From positions 1 to 64,000 of the forward strand of contig JANQPV010000026.1 in assembly GCA_028285305.1 (NCBI GenBank): a stretch of 64,000 nt of DNA. Reading direction: 5' to 3'. The notes under the pieces are model-generated. The model did no database searches. It worked only from the letters and a program-made list of their open reading frames with translations, and was not told the origin of the DNA. Below are positions 8,336-17,504 of this stretch, piece after piece. The DNA comes from Alphaproteobacteria bacterium (GTDB taxonomy: Bacteria; Pseudomonadota; Alphaproteobacteria; SMXP01). A program made the translations under genes and the position numbers. Position 1 is the first letter of the stretch; each line of letters opens with the position of its first letter.

Positions 8336-9733
8336 TTACAAGGCGGTCTCGAACGTAAGCAGGGCGCGCAATCCCTTTCCAGATTCTGGGACTTGAAGAT
8401 CGAAATGAGCTTGATGGAGCCGGGCGATCGCTTCCACAAGGCTGAGGCCAAGGCCGCTCCCATGCTGGGTCCGGCTGGTTTCCAGTCGGACGAATCGGTT
8501 CTTGACCCGCTCCAAATGATCCTTATCGATGCCGGGGCCGTCATCTTCGACCACAAGTTCGACAGTCTGGCCGTCATGACCTGCATTGAGCGAAATCATG
8601 ATGGAGCTGCCCTTCCCTGCATACTTTATGGCATTGTCGAGCAGATTGGATAGCGCCTGAGAGAGTAACTCCCGGTTCGCCCGGATCTGCAAATGCGGCT
8701 CTACCCGGCATAGGAGCGACTGGTTCTTTTCTTCACACAAAGGTTCATAAAGATCGGCAATGTCTTGAACAATTTCGGCAGGGTCCAAGAGGACCATTTT
8801 CTGGCTGCTGGTTCCGGATTCGATCTTTGCAATACTCAGCAATGCGTTGAACGTAGCGATCAGATTGTCCGCCTCCGTGATGGTTTCTTCAAGAACCCTG
8901 CGATACTCCTCCTGACTCCCCTCACGCATCAGAGTCACCTCAATGCGCGTGCGCAAACGGTTAAGCGGACTGCGCAAATCGTGGGCAATGTTATCCGTAA
9001 CCTGACGCATAGCGGCCATCAGCGTCTCAATCTGCTCAAGCATCGCATTGAGATTCTGGCCCAGCTGATCGATCTCGTCCCCGCCGCCTGAGATCGGAAC
9101 CCGGCGCGCGAGGTTTCCTTGCATCACCGCTTGGCTCGTCTCGGTCATGAGTTCAAGGCGCCGCATGATGTTGCGGCTGACAGTCACGCCTCCAACAAGG
9201 CCAAGGGCCACCGTTATGAGTACGGACCATCCGAGCGCCGATAAAATGCGCTCCTCAATGCGGCGACGCTCATAGATGTCACGGGCGACCAAGAGCCTGG
9301 CAATCACTTGACCATAGCGGTCTTGAACACGGAATTCGCGTCCCCGCGCTTCCCGTTCAATGGCCCCATTGACGGTCTCGCGCGTCAAAGTGAAGTCGAT
9401 CCACACACCGTCGCGCGGTGACACGTCCGGCCACTCGGAGATATTCCCCGCAATGGGACGCAAATTTGGGGAGGCCAGCAAATACAAACTCTGGGAACTG
9501 TTCCGGCTGCGCTCGGCTATAACTTCTGCCAATCGGCGAATGCCAAACCGGCTGTATTGTTCTTCCAGACCTTTGATTTCTGCAGCGAGCGTTTGGTCGG
9601 TTTGCCGCGCCATAAACCCCGCTGAATGCCAATAGATGAAGCTCAACAACGCCAACGCCGACCCAGCAAAAAGAACCAGGTACAAAATCACCAAACGAAA
9701 CGTCGTGGAGCTAAGAAGCGCTTGTGTCCGCAC
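8336..9733 (-). CDS. Two-component sensor histidine kinase with HAMP domain
   Basis: The 465-residue membrane kinase has one transmembrane segment near residues 13-33, a periplasmic sensor of about 130 residues, a second membrane segment near 165-190, a HAMP linker, and HisKA with the phosphoacceptor His in DNIAHDLRSPLNRLRTRIE. The ATPase domain shows N-box NLLDNAIKYA, G1 DDGPGID and G2 GSGLGLSL. The start is a GTG at 9733 inside the end of the partner regulator gene (23-bp overlap); no other start precedes the first membrane helix. It probably senses an envelope signal, given the adjacent DegP gene, but this is inference. Confidence 0.93.
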   Translation of the reverse strand: MRTQALLSSTTFRLVILYLVLFAGSALALLSFIYWHSAGFMARQTDQTLAAEIKGLEEQYSRFGIRRLAEVIAERSRNSSQSLYLLASPNLRPIAGNISEWPDVSPRDGVWIDFTLTRETVNGAIEREARGREFRVQDRYGQVIARLLVARDIYERRRIEERILSALGWSVLITVALGLVGGVTVSRNIMRRLELMTETSQAVMQGNLARRVPISGGGDEIDQLGQNLNAMLEQIETLMAAMRQVTDNIAHDLRSPLNRLRTRIEVTLMREGSQEEYRRVLEETITEADNLIATFNALLSIAKIESGTSSQKMVLLDPAEIVQDIADLYEPLCEEKNQSLLCRVEPHLQIRANRELLSQALSNLLDNAIKYAGKGSSIMISLNAGHDGQTVELVVEDDGPGIDKDHLERVKNRFVRLETSRTQHGSGLGLSLVEAIARLHQAHFDLQVPESGKGLRALLTFETAL

Positions 9734-10397
9734 GTATCATGTATCCCGCCCCGCGCACGGTGTGCAAAAGGGGTGACTGAAAATCCCTGTCGATCTTAGC
9801 CCGAAGCCGGGAAATATGCACATCGATTACATTCGTCTGAGGATCGAAATGGTACTCCCAGACGTTTTCAAGGAGCATTGTGCGTGTCACGACTTGGCCC
9901 GCATGCCGCATGAGATACTCCAAAAGCAAAAACTCTCTCGGCTGCAATTCGATCATCTGGTCCGCGCGTTTCACCGTCCGCTGCAAGAGATCCATCTCAA
10001 GATCGTCCACCTGCAGCCGCGTCTGAACTTGTCCGGGAGCTTTCCGCCGCAAGAGTGCTTCCAGCCGCGCAAGGAGCTCTGAAAAGGCAAACGGCTTTGT
10101 AAGGTAGTCATCGCCGCCGGCGCGCAACCCCATAACCCGGTCATCTACTTCACCCAAAGCCGACAGAAAGAGCACCGGCGTTTCATTCCCATTGCCGCGC
10201 AGTTGTTCAACCATGGTCAATCCATCCAGCCGCGGCAACATCCGGTCAACAATAAGAACATCGTAGTCGCTACTCTCGGCCAGATGCAGCCCGTCCATGC
10301 CGTCCTTGGCATGATCAACAACATGTCCGCTTTCACTCAATCCCTTCCGCAGAAAGGAAGCCGCCTCTTGGTCATCTTCGACAATCAGAATTCTCAT
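9711..10397 (-). CDS. OmpR-family response regulator
   Basis: An N-terminal receiver has the acidic pair EDD, the phosphoacceptor Asp in LIVDRMLPRLDGL and the conserved Lys in LTKPFAFSELLARL. A C-terminal winged-helix trans_reg_C domain follows (about residues 130-225, ending THISRLRAKID-like and VRGAGYMI). I chose the ATG at 10397, with AGAAAG upstream; a GTG at 10406 is possible. It is co-transcribed with, and overlaps, the downstream kinase gene. DegP lies just upstream in the same orientation, separated by a strong hairpin, so the regulator may control degP or be read through from it. Confidence 0.93.
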   Translation of the reverse strand: MRILIVEDDQEAASFLRKGLSESGHVVDHAKDGMDGLHLAESSDYDVLIVDRMLPRLDGLTMVEQLRGNGNETPVLFLSALGEVDDRVMGLRAGGDDYLTKPFAFSELLARLEALLRRKAPGQVQTRLQVDDLEMDLLQRTVKRADQMIELQPREFLLLEYLMRHAGQVVTRTMLLENVWEYHFDPQTNVIDVHISRLRAKIDRDFQSPLLHTVRGAGYMIRADTSAS

Positions 10398-10432
10398 GAC
10401 GTGCACTTTCTAATGGGTCGGGAGCCATGAGG

Positions 10433-10482
10433 AAAGCCCGCACCGGCAGCAGGCTTGGGGAGGGGGGAGCGCCGGTGCGGGC
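10433..10482 (-). terminator. Strong hairpin after degP, likely terminator or attenuator
   Basis: A perfect 12-bp GC-rich inverted repeat (arms 10436-10447 and 10471-10482) has a 23-nt purine-rich loop. On the minus strand it ends in TTTCC only, so it may be an inefficient terminator that allows some read-through from degP into the regulator/kinase pair. Confidence 0.55.
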
Positions 10483-10537
10483 ATGAAGCGTCAAGATAAG
10501 GGGATCTTGCGCTTTTGGGGGTTCATCGCGCTGCAGA

Positions 10538-12037
10538 TTACGACGCTTTGTCGTCCAACTTGAGCGCCACGAATTGCTGAGAATTTGATGCATAGAGCTG
10601 AAGGAGTATTGCTTTCTTCTCTTTTGCCCTCGCCTGCCGGAGAATCGCCTGCGCATCGCCCGGCGTTCGAACACGCTCTCCATCCATCGCCAAGATGACT
10701 TGACCGGGCCGAATACCCTTTTTCGCCGCTTGGCTGCCGATTCGAACATTTTCGATCAGGACACCCCCTTGCGCTGGTTCGAGTCCCAATCGATCCGCAA
10801 GGCGGCGCGGCAGGGCCCCTAATTGGAGTCCGATCCCGGCGAAACTGCGCTCTGCGCCAGGTTGAGCGCGTGATGTCTGAACGGGCTTCTTTTGTTGTTG
10901 ACCAACGCGCACTTTGAGTGTCTTTCGCTGCTGGTTCCTAAGGACTTCAATATCTGCCCGCGAACCGCTCTCTAGTTGAGCAACTTCCTTACTCAACATC
11001 CGGGCACTGTCGATTTTTGTTTTGTTCACTGAAGTGATCACATCGCCGACTTTAAAGCCCGATTTATCAGCAGGGGAACCTTTGAACACTTCGGCAACGA
11101 GCGCTCCGTGGGGAGCATTCATGCCTAGGCTCAGCCCGATATCGGGCGTGACCTCTTGGATGCGAACGCCGAGCCACCCGCGGTCAACCTCTCCATCCTC
11201 CCGCAGTTGGACAATGACGTCGCTCGCCGTATCTGCAGCAACCGCAAAACCAATGCCCACGCTCCCGCCGTTGGGGCTAAAGATGGCCGTATTCACACCA
11301 ATCACCTCGCCTTTCAGATTAAAGGCCGGCCCGCCCGAGTTCCCCTGATTGATTGCTGCATCGATTTGAATAAAATCGGCATACGGAGAGGAACCGAGAT
11401 CCCGGCCCAGAGCCGAAACAACACCCGTTGTCACTGTTCCGCCTAAGCCAAACGGATTACCAACCGCAACGACCCAATCCCCCACGCGAACATTATCGCC
11501 TTCGGCAAATCTTACGAAAGGAAGCGGCTTGTCCGAGTCCACTTTCAACAGGGCAAGATCCGTTTTCTGGTCTTGGCCAACAAGCGCCGCAGGCATCGTT
11601 CGGCCATCCGTCAGTGTAATGTTTATATTCTCCGCGCCGTCGATCACATGGTGATTTGTGACCACATAGCCAGACGGATCGATGACAAAACCAGAGCCGA
11701 GCGACTGTTGCAAGGGCACGGCCCGCTCATCACCAGGACCGCCGAAGAAGAACGGAAACTCTGGTCCGAAAGGCGCTTGCCCAAATTCCGACAATTGCAT
11801 CTGTGGCCGGGATTGGACTTGAACCGAAACAACCGCGGGCTTCACCCGATCCACAAGATCCGCAAAGCTCACCGGAGCACCGCCAGGCATCACAAAGGGA
11901 GCGGCAATCGCTTCCCTTTCTACAGTCGTTTGGGCAAGAGGCGCCGACATCCATCCGCTGGCCGCACCGGCCAAGACAAAAGAAAGAGCCAGCGCAGAAC
12001 CCGTTTTTAAAAGAAGGGACTTATGCTTGGCCGCCAT
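10538..12037 (-). CDS. degP: DegP/HtrA (Do) family periplasmic serine protease
   Basis: The 499-residue protease has a cleavable signal peptide (MAAKHKSLLLKTGSALALSF, hydrophobic core to about residue 35). The S1C trypsin-like domain has the triad His in VTNHHVIDG, Asp in TDLALLKV and Ser in GNSGGPAF, and two PDZ domains follow (about 285-375 and 410-490). It degrades or refolds misfolded envelope proteins. The ATG at 12037 has an excellent GGAGG five bases upstream; the frame runs further to 12061 without support. The neighbouring two-component system and ccm genes match the alphaproteobacterial cycHJKL-degP arrangement. Confidence 0.95.
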   Translation of the reverse strand: MAAKHKSLLLKTGSALALSFVLAGAASGWMSAPLAQTTVEREAIAAPFVMPGGAPVSFADLVDRVKPAVVSVQVQSRPQMQLSEFGQAPFGPEFPFFFGGPGDERAVPLQQSLGSGFVIDPSGYVVTNHHVIDGAENINITLTDGRTMPAALVGQDQKTDLALLKVDSDKPLPFVRFAEGDNVRVGDWVVAVGNPFGLGGTVTTGVVSALGRDLGSSPYADFIQIDAAINQGNSGGPAFNLKGEVIGVNTAIFSPNGGSVGIGFAVAADTASDVIVQLREDGEVDRGWLGVRIQEVTPDIGLSLGMNAPHGALVAEVFKGSPADKSGFKVGDVITSVNKTKIDSARMLSKEVAQLESGSRADIEVLRNQQRKTLKVRVGQQQKKPVQTSRAQPGAERSFAGIGLQLGALPRRLADRLGLEPAQGGVLIENVRIGSQAAKKGIRPGQVILAMDGERVRTPGDAQAILRQARAKEKKAILLQLYASNSQQFVALKLDDKAS

Positions 12038-12152
12038 GACTTCCTCCGATCTGAAACTCACTCACCACCAAAACAGGCGCTGGGTTGTCAATCAGATAGG
12101 GGGACCGGACTTACGGTTTCCTGTCCGGCACATTACAAATCTGTAATAAAAT

Positions 12153-13367
12153 TCAGGACTTCAGGCGCGTCTCAATGATCACGGGGCTATGAAGCGTGCG
12201 GTGAACCGGGCATTTGTCAGCAATTTCAAGCATCCGAGCAACTTGATCCTCACTGAGATCACCTTCGATCTCGATCTCGCGAGTGATGTGATCGAGTTTT
12301 CCACTGGCCTCCGCAGAGTCTTCGGCGTGTTTCTTCTCATGGACCAGGGAAACGCGAACGCGCTCAAGCGGCAATTGCTTTAAGTCCGCATACATACGCA
12401 GAGTCATGGACGTGCACGCTCCAAGAGATGCAGTCAGGTATTCATAAGGAGAAGGACCGGTATCTTTGCCGCCCATATTTGTGGGTTCATCGGTCGTCAA
12501 AGTGTGTCGGTCCGTCAGAACTGAGTTGGAATAATTCCCCAGCCCCGTCTCGGTCACAACGACCACGCCGTCTTGAGGCCGAGGCGCCGCTTCGCTGGGC
12601 TCCTCGTCAAGATAGCGATCGATCCACCCACTTAACAAGGTACTGATAAAATGGGCATCCTCCTTTCGGGAGACCATATGGTCCGCATTGTCGAGCGAAA
12701 CAAAACTCTTCGGGTGCCGGGCGGCAACAAAGAGAGAGGTCGCATTGTCGATCCCGACCACTTGATCAAGGGGCGCATGAAAGATGAGAATGGGCCGCTT
12801 CAAGTTTGCAACTTGATCCAGAACCTTTTGGCTGCGCAGGTCATCGACAAATTGCTGCTTGATGGTGAAGGGCTTGCCCCCCAACTGCACTAGGGCTTCG
12901 CCCGCCTCTTCGATAATCTGTAAGCTGTCTTCAAAGTGACCGGTGACATGTGCGGGGTCGGCCGGCGCCCCAATCGTTGCAACCCCGATCACTTCAGGGA
13001 TAGATCCAGCCGCCATCACCACTGCAGATCCACCGAGGCTGTGACCAATCAAGAGCTTAGGGGCCTCGTACTCTTCACGAAGAAAGTCCGCTGCCGCGAT
13101 GAGATCGCCAACATTCGAAGAAAAGTTCGTATTGGCGAAGTCGCCTTCGGAATGGCCAAGGCCTGTAAAGTCAAATCTGAGAACAGCAAAGCCCTCTTCA
13201 GTGAGCGCCTTGGAAATCCGCGCTGCGGCAAAAATGTCTTTGGAACAGGAAAAACAGTGAGCAAAGAGCGCATAAGCCCGGATCGGTCCCGATGGTAACT
13301 CAAGCTTCGCCGCCAGAAGATCGCCCAGGCTGCCCACAAACTGAACTTTGAGAGGTGGTGGTGCCAT
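12153..13367 (-). CDS. Fused alpha/beta hydrolase - OsmC family protein
   Basis: Residues 1 to about 255 form an alpha/beta hydrolase with the nucleophile elbow GHSLGG and a late HMV-type histidine (DNADHMVSRKEDAHF). Residues about 270-404 form an OsmC/Ohr domain with the cysteine pair in LGACTSMT and DKCPVHRTL. OsmC proteins reduce organic hydroperoxides. This fusion is a recognised bifunctional family in proteobacteria; the hydrolase substrate is unknown. The ATG at 13367 has AGGAG eight bases upstream. It sits between degP and the ccm genes on the same strand but is separated from degP by about 115 bp. Confidence 0.92.
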   Translation of the reverse strand: MAPPPLKVQFVGSLGDLLAAKLELPSGPIRAYALFAHCFSCSKDIFAAARISKALTEEGFAVLRFDFTGLGHSEGDFANTNFSSNVGDLIAAADFLREEYEAPKLLIGHSLGGSAVVMAAGSIPEVIGVATIGAPADPAHVTGHFEDSLQIIEEAGEALVQLGGKPFTIKQQFVDDLRSQKVLDQVANLKRPILIFHAPLDQVVGIDNATSLFVAARHPKSFVSLDNADHMVSRKEDAHFISTLLSGWIDRYLDEEPSEAAPRPQDGVVVVTETGLGNYSNSVLTDRHTLTTDEPTNMGGKDTGPSPYEYLTASLGACTSMTLRMYADLKQLPLERVRVSLVHEKKHAEDSAEASGKLDHITREIEIEGDLSEDQVARMLEIADKCPVHRTLHSPVIIETRLKS

Positions 13368-13417
13368 GGATCGATCTCCTAACGGAATGGCCTTGAGAGA
13401 GATGCGTTTGGACGAGG

Positions 13418-13729
13418 CTAGTCCAGACTGCTCTGGATATCGACATTGTTATAACCCCGCCTTTTAATTTCTTCGTAAAGAAACAACGGGGAAGCTGCGG
13501 GCGAGGATTTGTCCGCAACTATCGTCACCACCACACGGTCGTTTCCAGAAAACATCGCATCAACCGCGTCCGCAACGTCTTCTAACGCCAATCTCTTGTT
13601 CTGGAACTCAGCCACGTCTTCGCCAACGACGGTGATGACGGCTTCTGGTGGCGCACGAAAAGAATACTGAAGCGCGCCCACCAGCACGCCGCATAATATC
13701 GTCAGGATGATGATGGTTCGAGTAGGCAT
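13418..13729 (-). CDS. Small membrane-anchored protein of unknown function
   Basis: A 103-residue protein with one N-terminal hydrophobic helix (residues about 5-22, likely anchor or uncleaved signal) followed by an alpha/beta periplasmic segment containing RVVVTIVADKSSPAASPLFL. The order strand, Asp, helix, strand vaguely recalls the ExbD/TolR periplasmic fold, but I see no decisive motif and no ExbB partner. It ends 50 bp before the hydrolase-OsmC gene and begins 20 bp after ccmH, so it is probably the last gene of the ccm transcript. Confidence 0.75.
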   Translation of the reverse strand: MPTRTIIILTILCGVLVGALQYSFRAPPEAVITVVGEDVAEFQNKRLALEDVADAVDAMFSGNDRVVVTIVADKSSPAASPLFLYEEIKRRGYNNVDIQSSLD

Positions 13730-13748
13730 TGATTCTGTCTGTCAAAGC

Positions 13749-14237
13749 TTAGCGAGACGACTTCTTACTATCGTCCAGGATTCCGTCAAGAATCTGGACT
13801 TCTTCTGCCGTGAGTTCAACATCATTTTGTTCACTTTCGGCATTTGTAAATTGCTTTCGCAAGTAGACAAGCAGCCCAGCTCCCACTGCAAGCGCCAGAG
13901 CGGGAAAAATCCAGAGCAAAAAAGTGCTCGGCTTAAATGGCGGTGACAACAGAACGAAGTCTCCGTAGCGAGCCACGACATAATCTATGACTTCCTCGTC
14001 GGTGGCACCGGCCGCCAATCTCTCCCGAACAAGAACACGAAGGTCGCGGGCCAAATCTGCGTTTGACTCATCGATCGTTTCGTTTTGGCAAACCAAGCAT
14101 CTCAGTTTTTGACTGATCTGCCGCGCGCGTTCCTCCAGCACAGGATCATCAAGCATTTCGCTAGGTTCAACCGCAAATGCTGGAATTGTCCAAACGACGA
14201 CAAGAATGAATGCAAGAATGCGATACATCTTTCTCAC
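13749..14237 (-). CDS. ccmH: Cytochrome c maturation protein CcmH (CycL)
   Basis: The 162-residue thioredox-like heme lyase subunit has a signal peptide (about 1-22), the RCxxC motif LRCLVCQ with Cys47 and Cys50, the conserved helical domain (ARDLRVLVRERLAAGATDEE), and a C-terminal membrane helix (about 107-128). It keeps apocytochrome c cysteines reduced and presents them to CcmF. It overlaps ccmF by 4 bp (ATGA), so it is translationally coupled. No CcmG-type thioredoxin gene lies between ccmF and ccmH, in keeping with the cycHJKL-type arrangement. Confidence 0.97.
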   Translation of the reverse strand: MRKMYRILAFILVVVWTIPAFAVEPSEMLDDPVLEERARQISQKLRCLVCQNETIDESNADLARDLRVLVRERLAAGATDEEVIDYVVARYGDFVLLSPPFKPSTFLLWIFPALALAVGAGLLVYLRKQFTNAESEQNDVELTAEEVQILDGILDDSKKSSR

Positions 14238-16225
14238 TCTGCAGCCGCCAAGTCGCGCACCGGACGGCGCCGAGCGGCAGGAACACCAATTCTCAGGCGC
14301 CTGTCGGAAAGGGATACCAAACCTCCGAGTGCCATAATGATCGGTCCGATCCAGATGTAAATGACCATGGGATTGAAATAGAGCTTGACGGCCCAGCCAC
14401 CCGCCGCCTGCTCCGTCTGGGGGTCGCCGAGAACAACATAGAGATCGCCCACAAGCGTCGTGTGAATGCCGGCCTCGGTGGTTGCCTGCCCCTGAACGGG
14501 GTAAAGACGTTTCTCGGGAAAAACGCGGATCGTGGACTGGCCCTGTCGTTCGGCGGAAAAGGTCGATCGTGTGCTGATGTAATTGGGGCCGGTTGTTTGT
14601 TGAATGTTCTCCAGCTTCACCGTATAGCCGGCAAATTCAACCTGCTCACCAGGCTGAAGAACATGAATGCTCTCCATCCGCCACGCCCCCATTGCCGTCA
14701 CGCCGACGACCAACACACCAAGACCGGCATGGGCAATCGCCGAACCGTAGGCGGATCTCGGCAAATGCGTGAGCCGCCGCATGGAGTCCGCCAAAGAGCC
14801 GCTGAAGAATCTGGCTCGCCGACCGATATCGGTTACTGCCCCCAGTACGAGCCACGCCGCCAACGCTAATCCAATCGAGGCAAGAACATGCTGAGTGCCG
14901 ACGACGGACAACACCAATACAAGCAGGCTCACCGCACCGGCGAAGCGCAATTGCTGGACAGCGCTTTCTAGCGCCCCGCGCTTCCAGGGCAACATGGTGC
15001 CAAGAGGAACGACGAGCAAAAGGAGTGCGGCCAGCGGCCCGAATGTAATGTTGAAATAGGGCGGCCCCACACTAATGCTCCCGCCACCCAACACGTCGAG
15101 AAAAAGAGGATAGAGCGTACCGAAAAAGACCGTAAGGGTGATGACGGCGAGCAGAAGGTTATTCACCATCAGGGCGCTTTCGCGGCTGATGGTGGAGAAA
15201 GCAGAGTTGACACGTAAGTGGGGTGCGCGCGCGGCATAAAGCCAAAAAGCCCCGCCGATCAAGACAACGATGATGAGAAGGATAAAGACGCCTCTTTCCG
15301 GATCGTTTGCAAACGCATGAACTGATGTCAGCACGCCGGAGCGAACCAAAAACGTGCCAATCAAGCTCATGCCAAACGCAACAATCGCCAAAAGAACTGT
15401 CCAGCTTTTGAAGGCTTCACGCTTTTCCGTCACAATCGCGGAGTGGAGCAAAGCGGTCGCGGCAAGCCACGGCATGAGAGAGGCGTTCTCCACCGGATCC
15501 CAAAACCACCATCCGCCCCAGCCCAGCTCGTAATAGGCCCAATAGGAACCAAGCGCGATACCAACGGTCAGCGCCGCCCAAGCTACGAGCGTCCATGGCC
15601 GAACCCACCTGGCCCAAACCGCATCCACTTTGCCTTCGATGAGAGCAGCAACCGCGAAGGCAAAAGTTAGGGAGAGCCCCACATAGCCCGCATACAGAAA
15701 CGGCGGATGAAAGGCGAGCCCGGGATCCTGCAGGATTGGATTGAGTCCCCGCCCATCAACGGGTGCCGGATCTAAACGCCAAAACGGGTTAGACGTTGCC
15801 ACTGTGAAGGCCAAAAACAAGAGGCCTACCGCTCCTTGCACGGATAGAACCATGCCCTTGAACGTCGTCGAGAGGTTGGTCCCAAAGATGGCAACCAAAG
15901 CGGCATACAGCGACAAGATCAGAATCCATAACAGCATGGACCCTTCGTGATTTCCCCAAACGCCCGTCCACTTATAGAGATCAGGCTTCAAGGAATGAGA
16001 ATTGGAGGCGACATTCGCGACGGAAAAGTCCGATGTCACATAGGCGTAGGTCAGGGCCGCGAAAGAACCTGCGATAAGCACAAATTGAACGACCGCGACC
16101 GGCCCCGTAAGGTAGGCATACGGACGAGAATGCTGCGTTCCAAGCCAAGGCAAGACAGTTTGAACCAGCGCGAGCACCGTCGCCAAAACGAGCGCATAAT
16201 GTCCCAGTTCAACAATCACAGCCAC
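14234..16225 (-). CDS. ccmF: Heme lyase CcmF (CycK)
   Basis: The 663-residue polytopic membrane protein carries the tryptophan-rich heme-handling motif WGGWWFWDPVEN at about 236-247, and the conserved His-containing loop around residue 91 (GVWGNHEGSMLLW). It has multiple membrane helices and a large periplasmic C-terminal domain (about 480-615). CcmF receives heme from CcmE and ligates it to apocytochrome c together with CcmH and CcmI. The start is a GTG at 16225, three bases after the ccmE stop; an ATG two bases further upstream (16226-16228) is out of frame. Confidence 0.97.
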   Translation of the reverse strand: MAVIVELGHYALVLATVLALVQTVLPWLGTQHSRPYAYLTGPVAVVQFVLIAGSFAALTYAYVTSDFSVANVASNSHSLKPDLYKWTGVWGNHEGSMLLWILILSLYAALVAIFGTNLSTTFKGMVLSVQGAVGLLFLAFTVATSNPFWRLDPAPVDGRGLNPILQDPGLAFHPPFLYAGYVGLSLTFAFAVAALIEGKVDAVWARWVRPWTLVAWAALTVGIALGSYWAYYELGWGGWWFWDPVENASLMPWLAATALLHSAIVTEKREAFKSWTVLLAIVAFGMSLIGTFLVRSGVLTSVHAFANDPERGVFILLIIVVLIGGAFWLYAARAPHLRVNSAFSTISRESALMVNNLLLAVITLTVFFGTLYPLFLDVLGGGSISVGPPYFNITFGPLAALLLLVVPLGTMLPWKRGALESAVQQLRFAGAVSLLVLVLSVVGTQHVLASIGLALAAWLVLGAVTDIGRRARFFSGSLADSMRRLTHLPRSAYGSAIAHAGLGVLVVGVTAMGAWRMESIHVLQPGEQVEFAGYTVKLENIQQTTGPNYISTRSTFSAERQGQSTIRVFPEKRLYPVQGQATTEAGIHTTLVGDLYVVLGDPQTEQAAGGWAVKLYFNPMVIYIWIGPIIMALGGLVSLSDRRLRIGVPAARRRPVRDLAAAE

Positions 16226-16228
16226 ATC

Positions 16229-16672
16229 TCACTTGCTGTCACTCCCTTCGCGCCACTTCCCCGATGCCTTCAGCGCTTCGGCCACTTCGGGCGGCATGTA
16301 GTTTTCATCATGTTTCGCGAGCACTTGGTCCGCAACAAAAAGGCTTGGAGAAGCCAGTTCCCCGACGGCGACGACACCTTGACCCTCGCGAAACAAATCC
16401 GGCAGCAGGCCTTCGTATTCGACTTTGATGGCTTCGTTGAGGTCGGTTACGACAAAAGAAACACGTGCGCCTTGTAAACGCTGAACGCTTTCTTCCTCAA
16501 CAAGACCCCCAATCCGAATACGAAGACCGGACGGAACGTCCTTCTCGGCCAATTCCGTGGGACTGTAAAAGTAAACGATCGTATCCTGCAACGCGTACAG
16601 CACCAATCCGACGGCCAGAACCAGAACTGGTGCCGCAATCAAGAGGTAGGTAATCCGTTGCCGCCGTCTCAT
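16229..16672 (-). CDS. ccmE: Heme chaperone CcmE (CycJ)
   Basis: The 147-residue membrane-anchored OB-fold protein binds heme covalently and passes it to CcmF. An N-terminal membrane helix (about 8-28) precedes the beta-barrel, and the heme-binding segment LAKHDENYMP contains His121 and Tyr125. It is first gene of the ccmE-F-H block. Its 5' end lies beside an oppositely oriented lipoprotein gene, whereas in related genomes ccmI/cycH directly precedes it. Confidence 0.97.
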   Translation of the reverse strand: MRRRQRITYLLIAAPVLVLAVGLVLYALQDTIVYFYSPTELAEKDVPSGLRIRIGGLVEEESVQRLQGARVSFVVTDLNEAIKVEYEGLLPDLFREGQGVVAVGELASPSLFVADQVLAKHDENYMPPEVAEALKASGKWREGSDSK

Positions 16673-16759
16673 CCTTTATTGATCCCATCCGGTTGGGCAC
16701 GATCATTCGCGCCCCCTTGTCGTCCTGATTTGGTCACGATGTCTCTTATACTGTCCAGA

Positions 16760-17413
16760 ATGTGTTGGTCCGAACAACTCCGGAAATGGTTGAGAACCTC
16801 CATTGTAGCGTTCTGTGCATCGCTCGTGTCGGGGTGTTTCGTCACATCTAATCATCCTATCGTCGATGATGGCACATCCTATCTGGATCCGTCCCTGATT
16901 GGAGTTTGGTTCGGCCGCATGTCAGAGGAAGATCCTCCTATGTATGCGCACTTTGTGCCCACCCAAGACCTATCGGCCTCATCTTATGAGGGAGGCATGG
17001 ACCTTCTCATGATTATGTATGACCAAGCGGAGCCGAACGACAGCGAATGGGTCGCGTTTTATAGTGTGGCTGGTGCCGTTGATGATCGACGGTTTTTGAG
17101 CCTGGAGGCGATAATCGGTGAGCCCGCGCCTGACGAAGAGGATAATACGCCGGACTTTCATTTGTTTACATATGATATGCCGGATCCCAACACGCTAACA
17201 ATCACGCGGTTGTCTGATGCGGCTTTGGAAGAAGCAATCGAAACGGGCGCCCTGCGCGGAGAAATTCACGATGGGCCGTACGGCGGCGCAACCATCTCTG
17301 CCACACCGGACGAACTCATCACTTTTCTCCGGGAGACCGGCTTTCCCGGGTCCTTGTTCGAGGAAGACTCGACTCACTTGGTGCGCCTGCCTCAGGTTCC
17401 CCTCCTGCCTTAA
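16760..17413 (+). CDS. Putative lipoprotein of unknown function
   Basis: From the ATG at 16760 the product is 217 residues with an arginine/lysine-bearing n-region, a hydrophobic core and the lipobox LVSGC (lipidated Cys at about residue 26). The mature part is acidic and mixed alpha/beta, with no family I recognise. An ATG at 16739 is an alternative, and neither start has a strong ribosome-binding site. It is divergent from ccmE and followed 91 bp later by a receiver-Hpt gene. The pair interrupts the ccmI-ccmE order expected of a cycHJKL operon. Confidence 0.72.
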   Translation: MCWSEQLRKWLRTSIVAFCASLVSGCFVTSNHPIVDDGTSYLDPSLIGVWFGRMSEEDPPMYAHFVPTQDLSASSYEGGMDLLMIMYDQAEPNDSEWVAFYSVAGAVDDRRFLSLEAIIGEPAPDEEDNTPDFHLFTYDMPDPNTLTITRLSDAALEEAIETGALRGEIHDGPYGGATISATPDELITFLRETGFPGSLFEEDSTHLVRLPQVPLLP

Positions 17414-17504
17414 CACCGGCCTCGCGAAGTTTTACGCCGATTTAAGAGCTTTCGCATAACCTATCCGGACTGGCGACGAACAGCGTAAACTTGGTGCAAT
17501 CGAT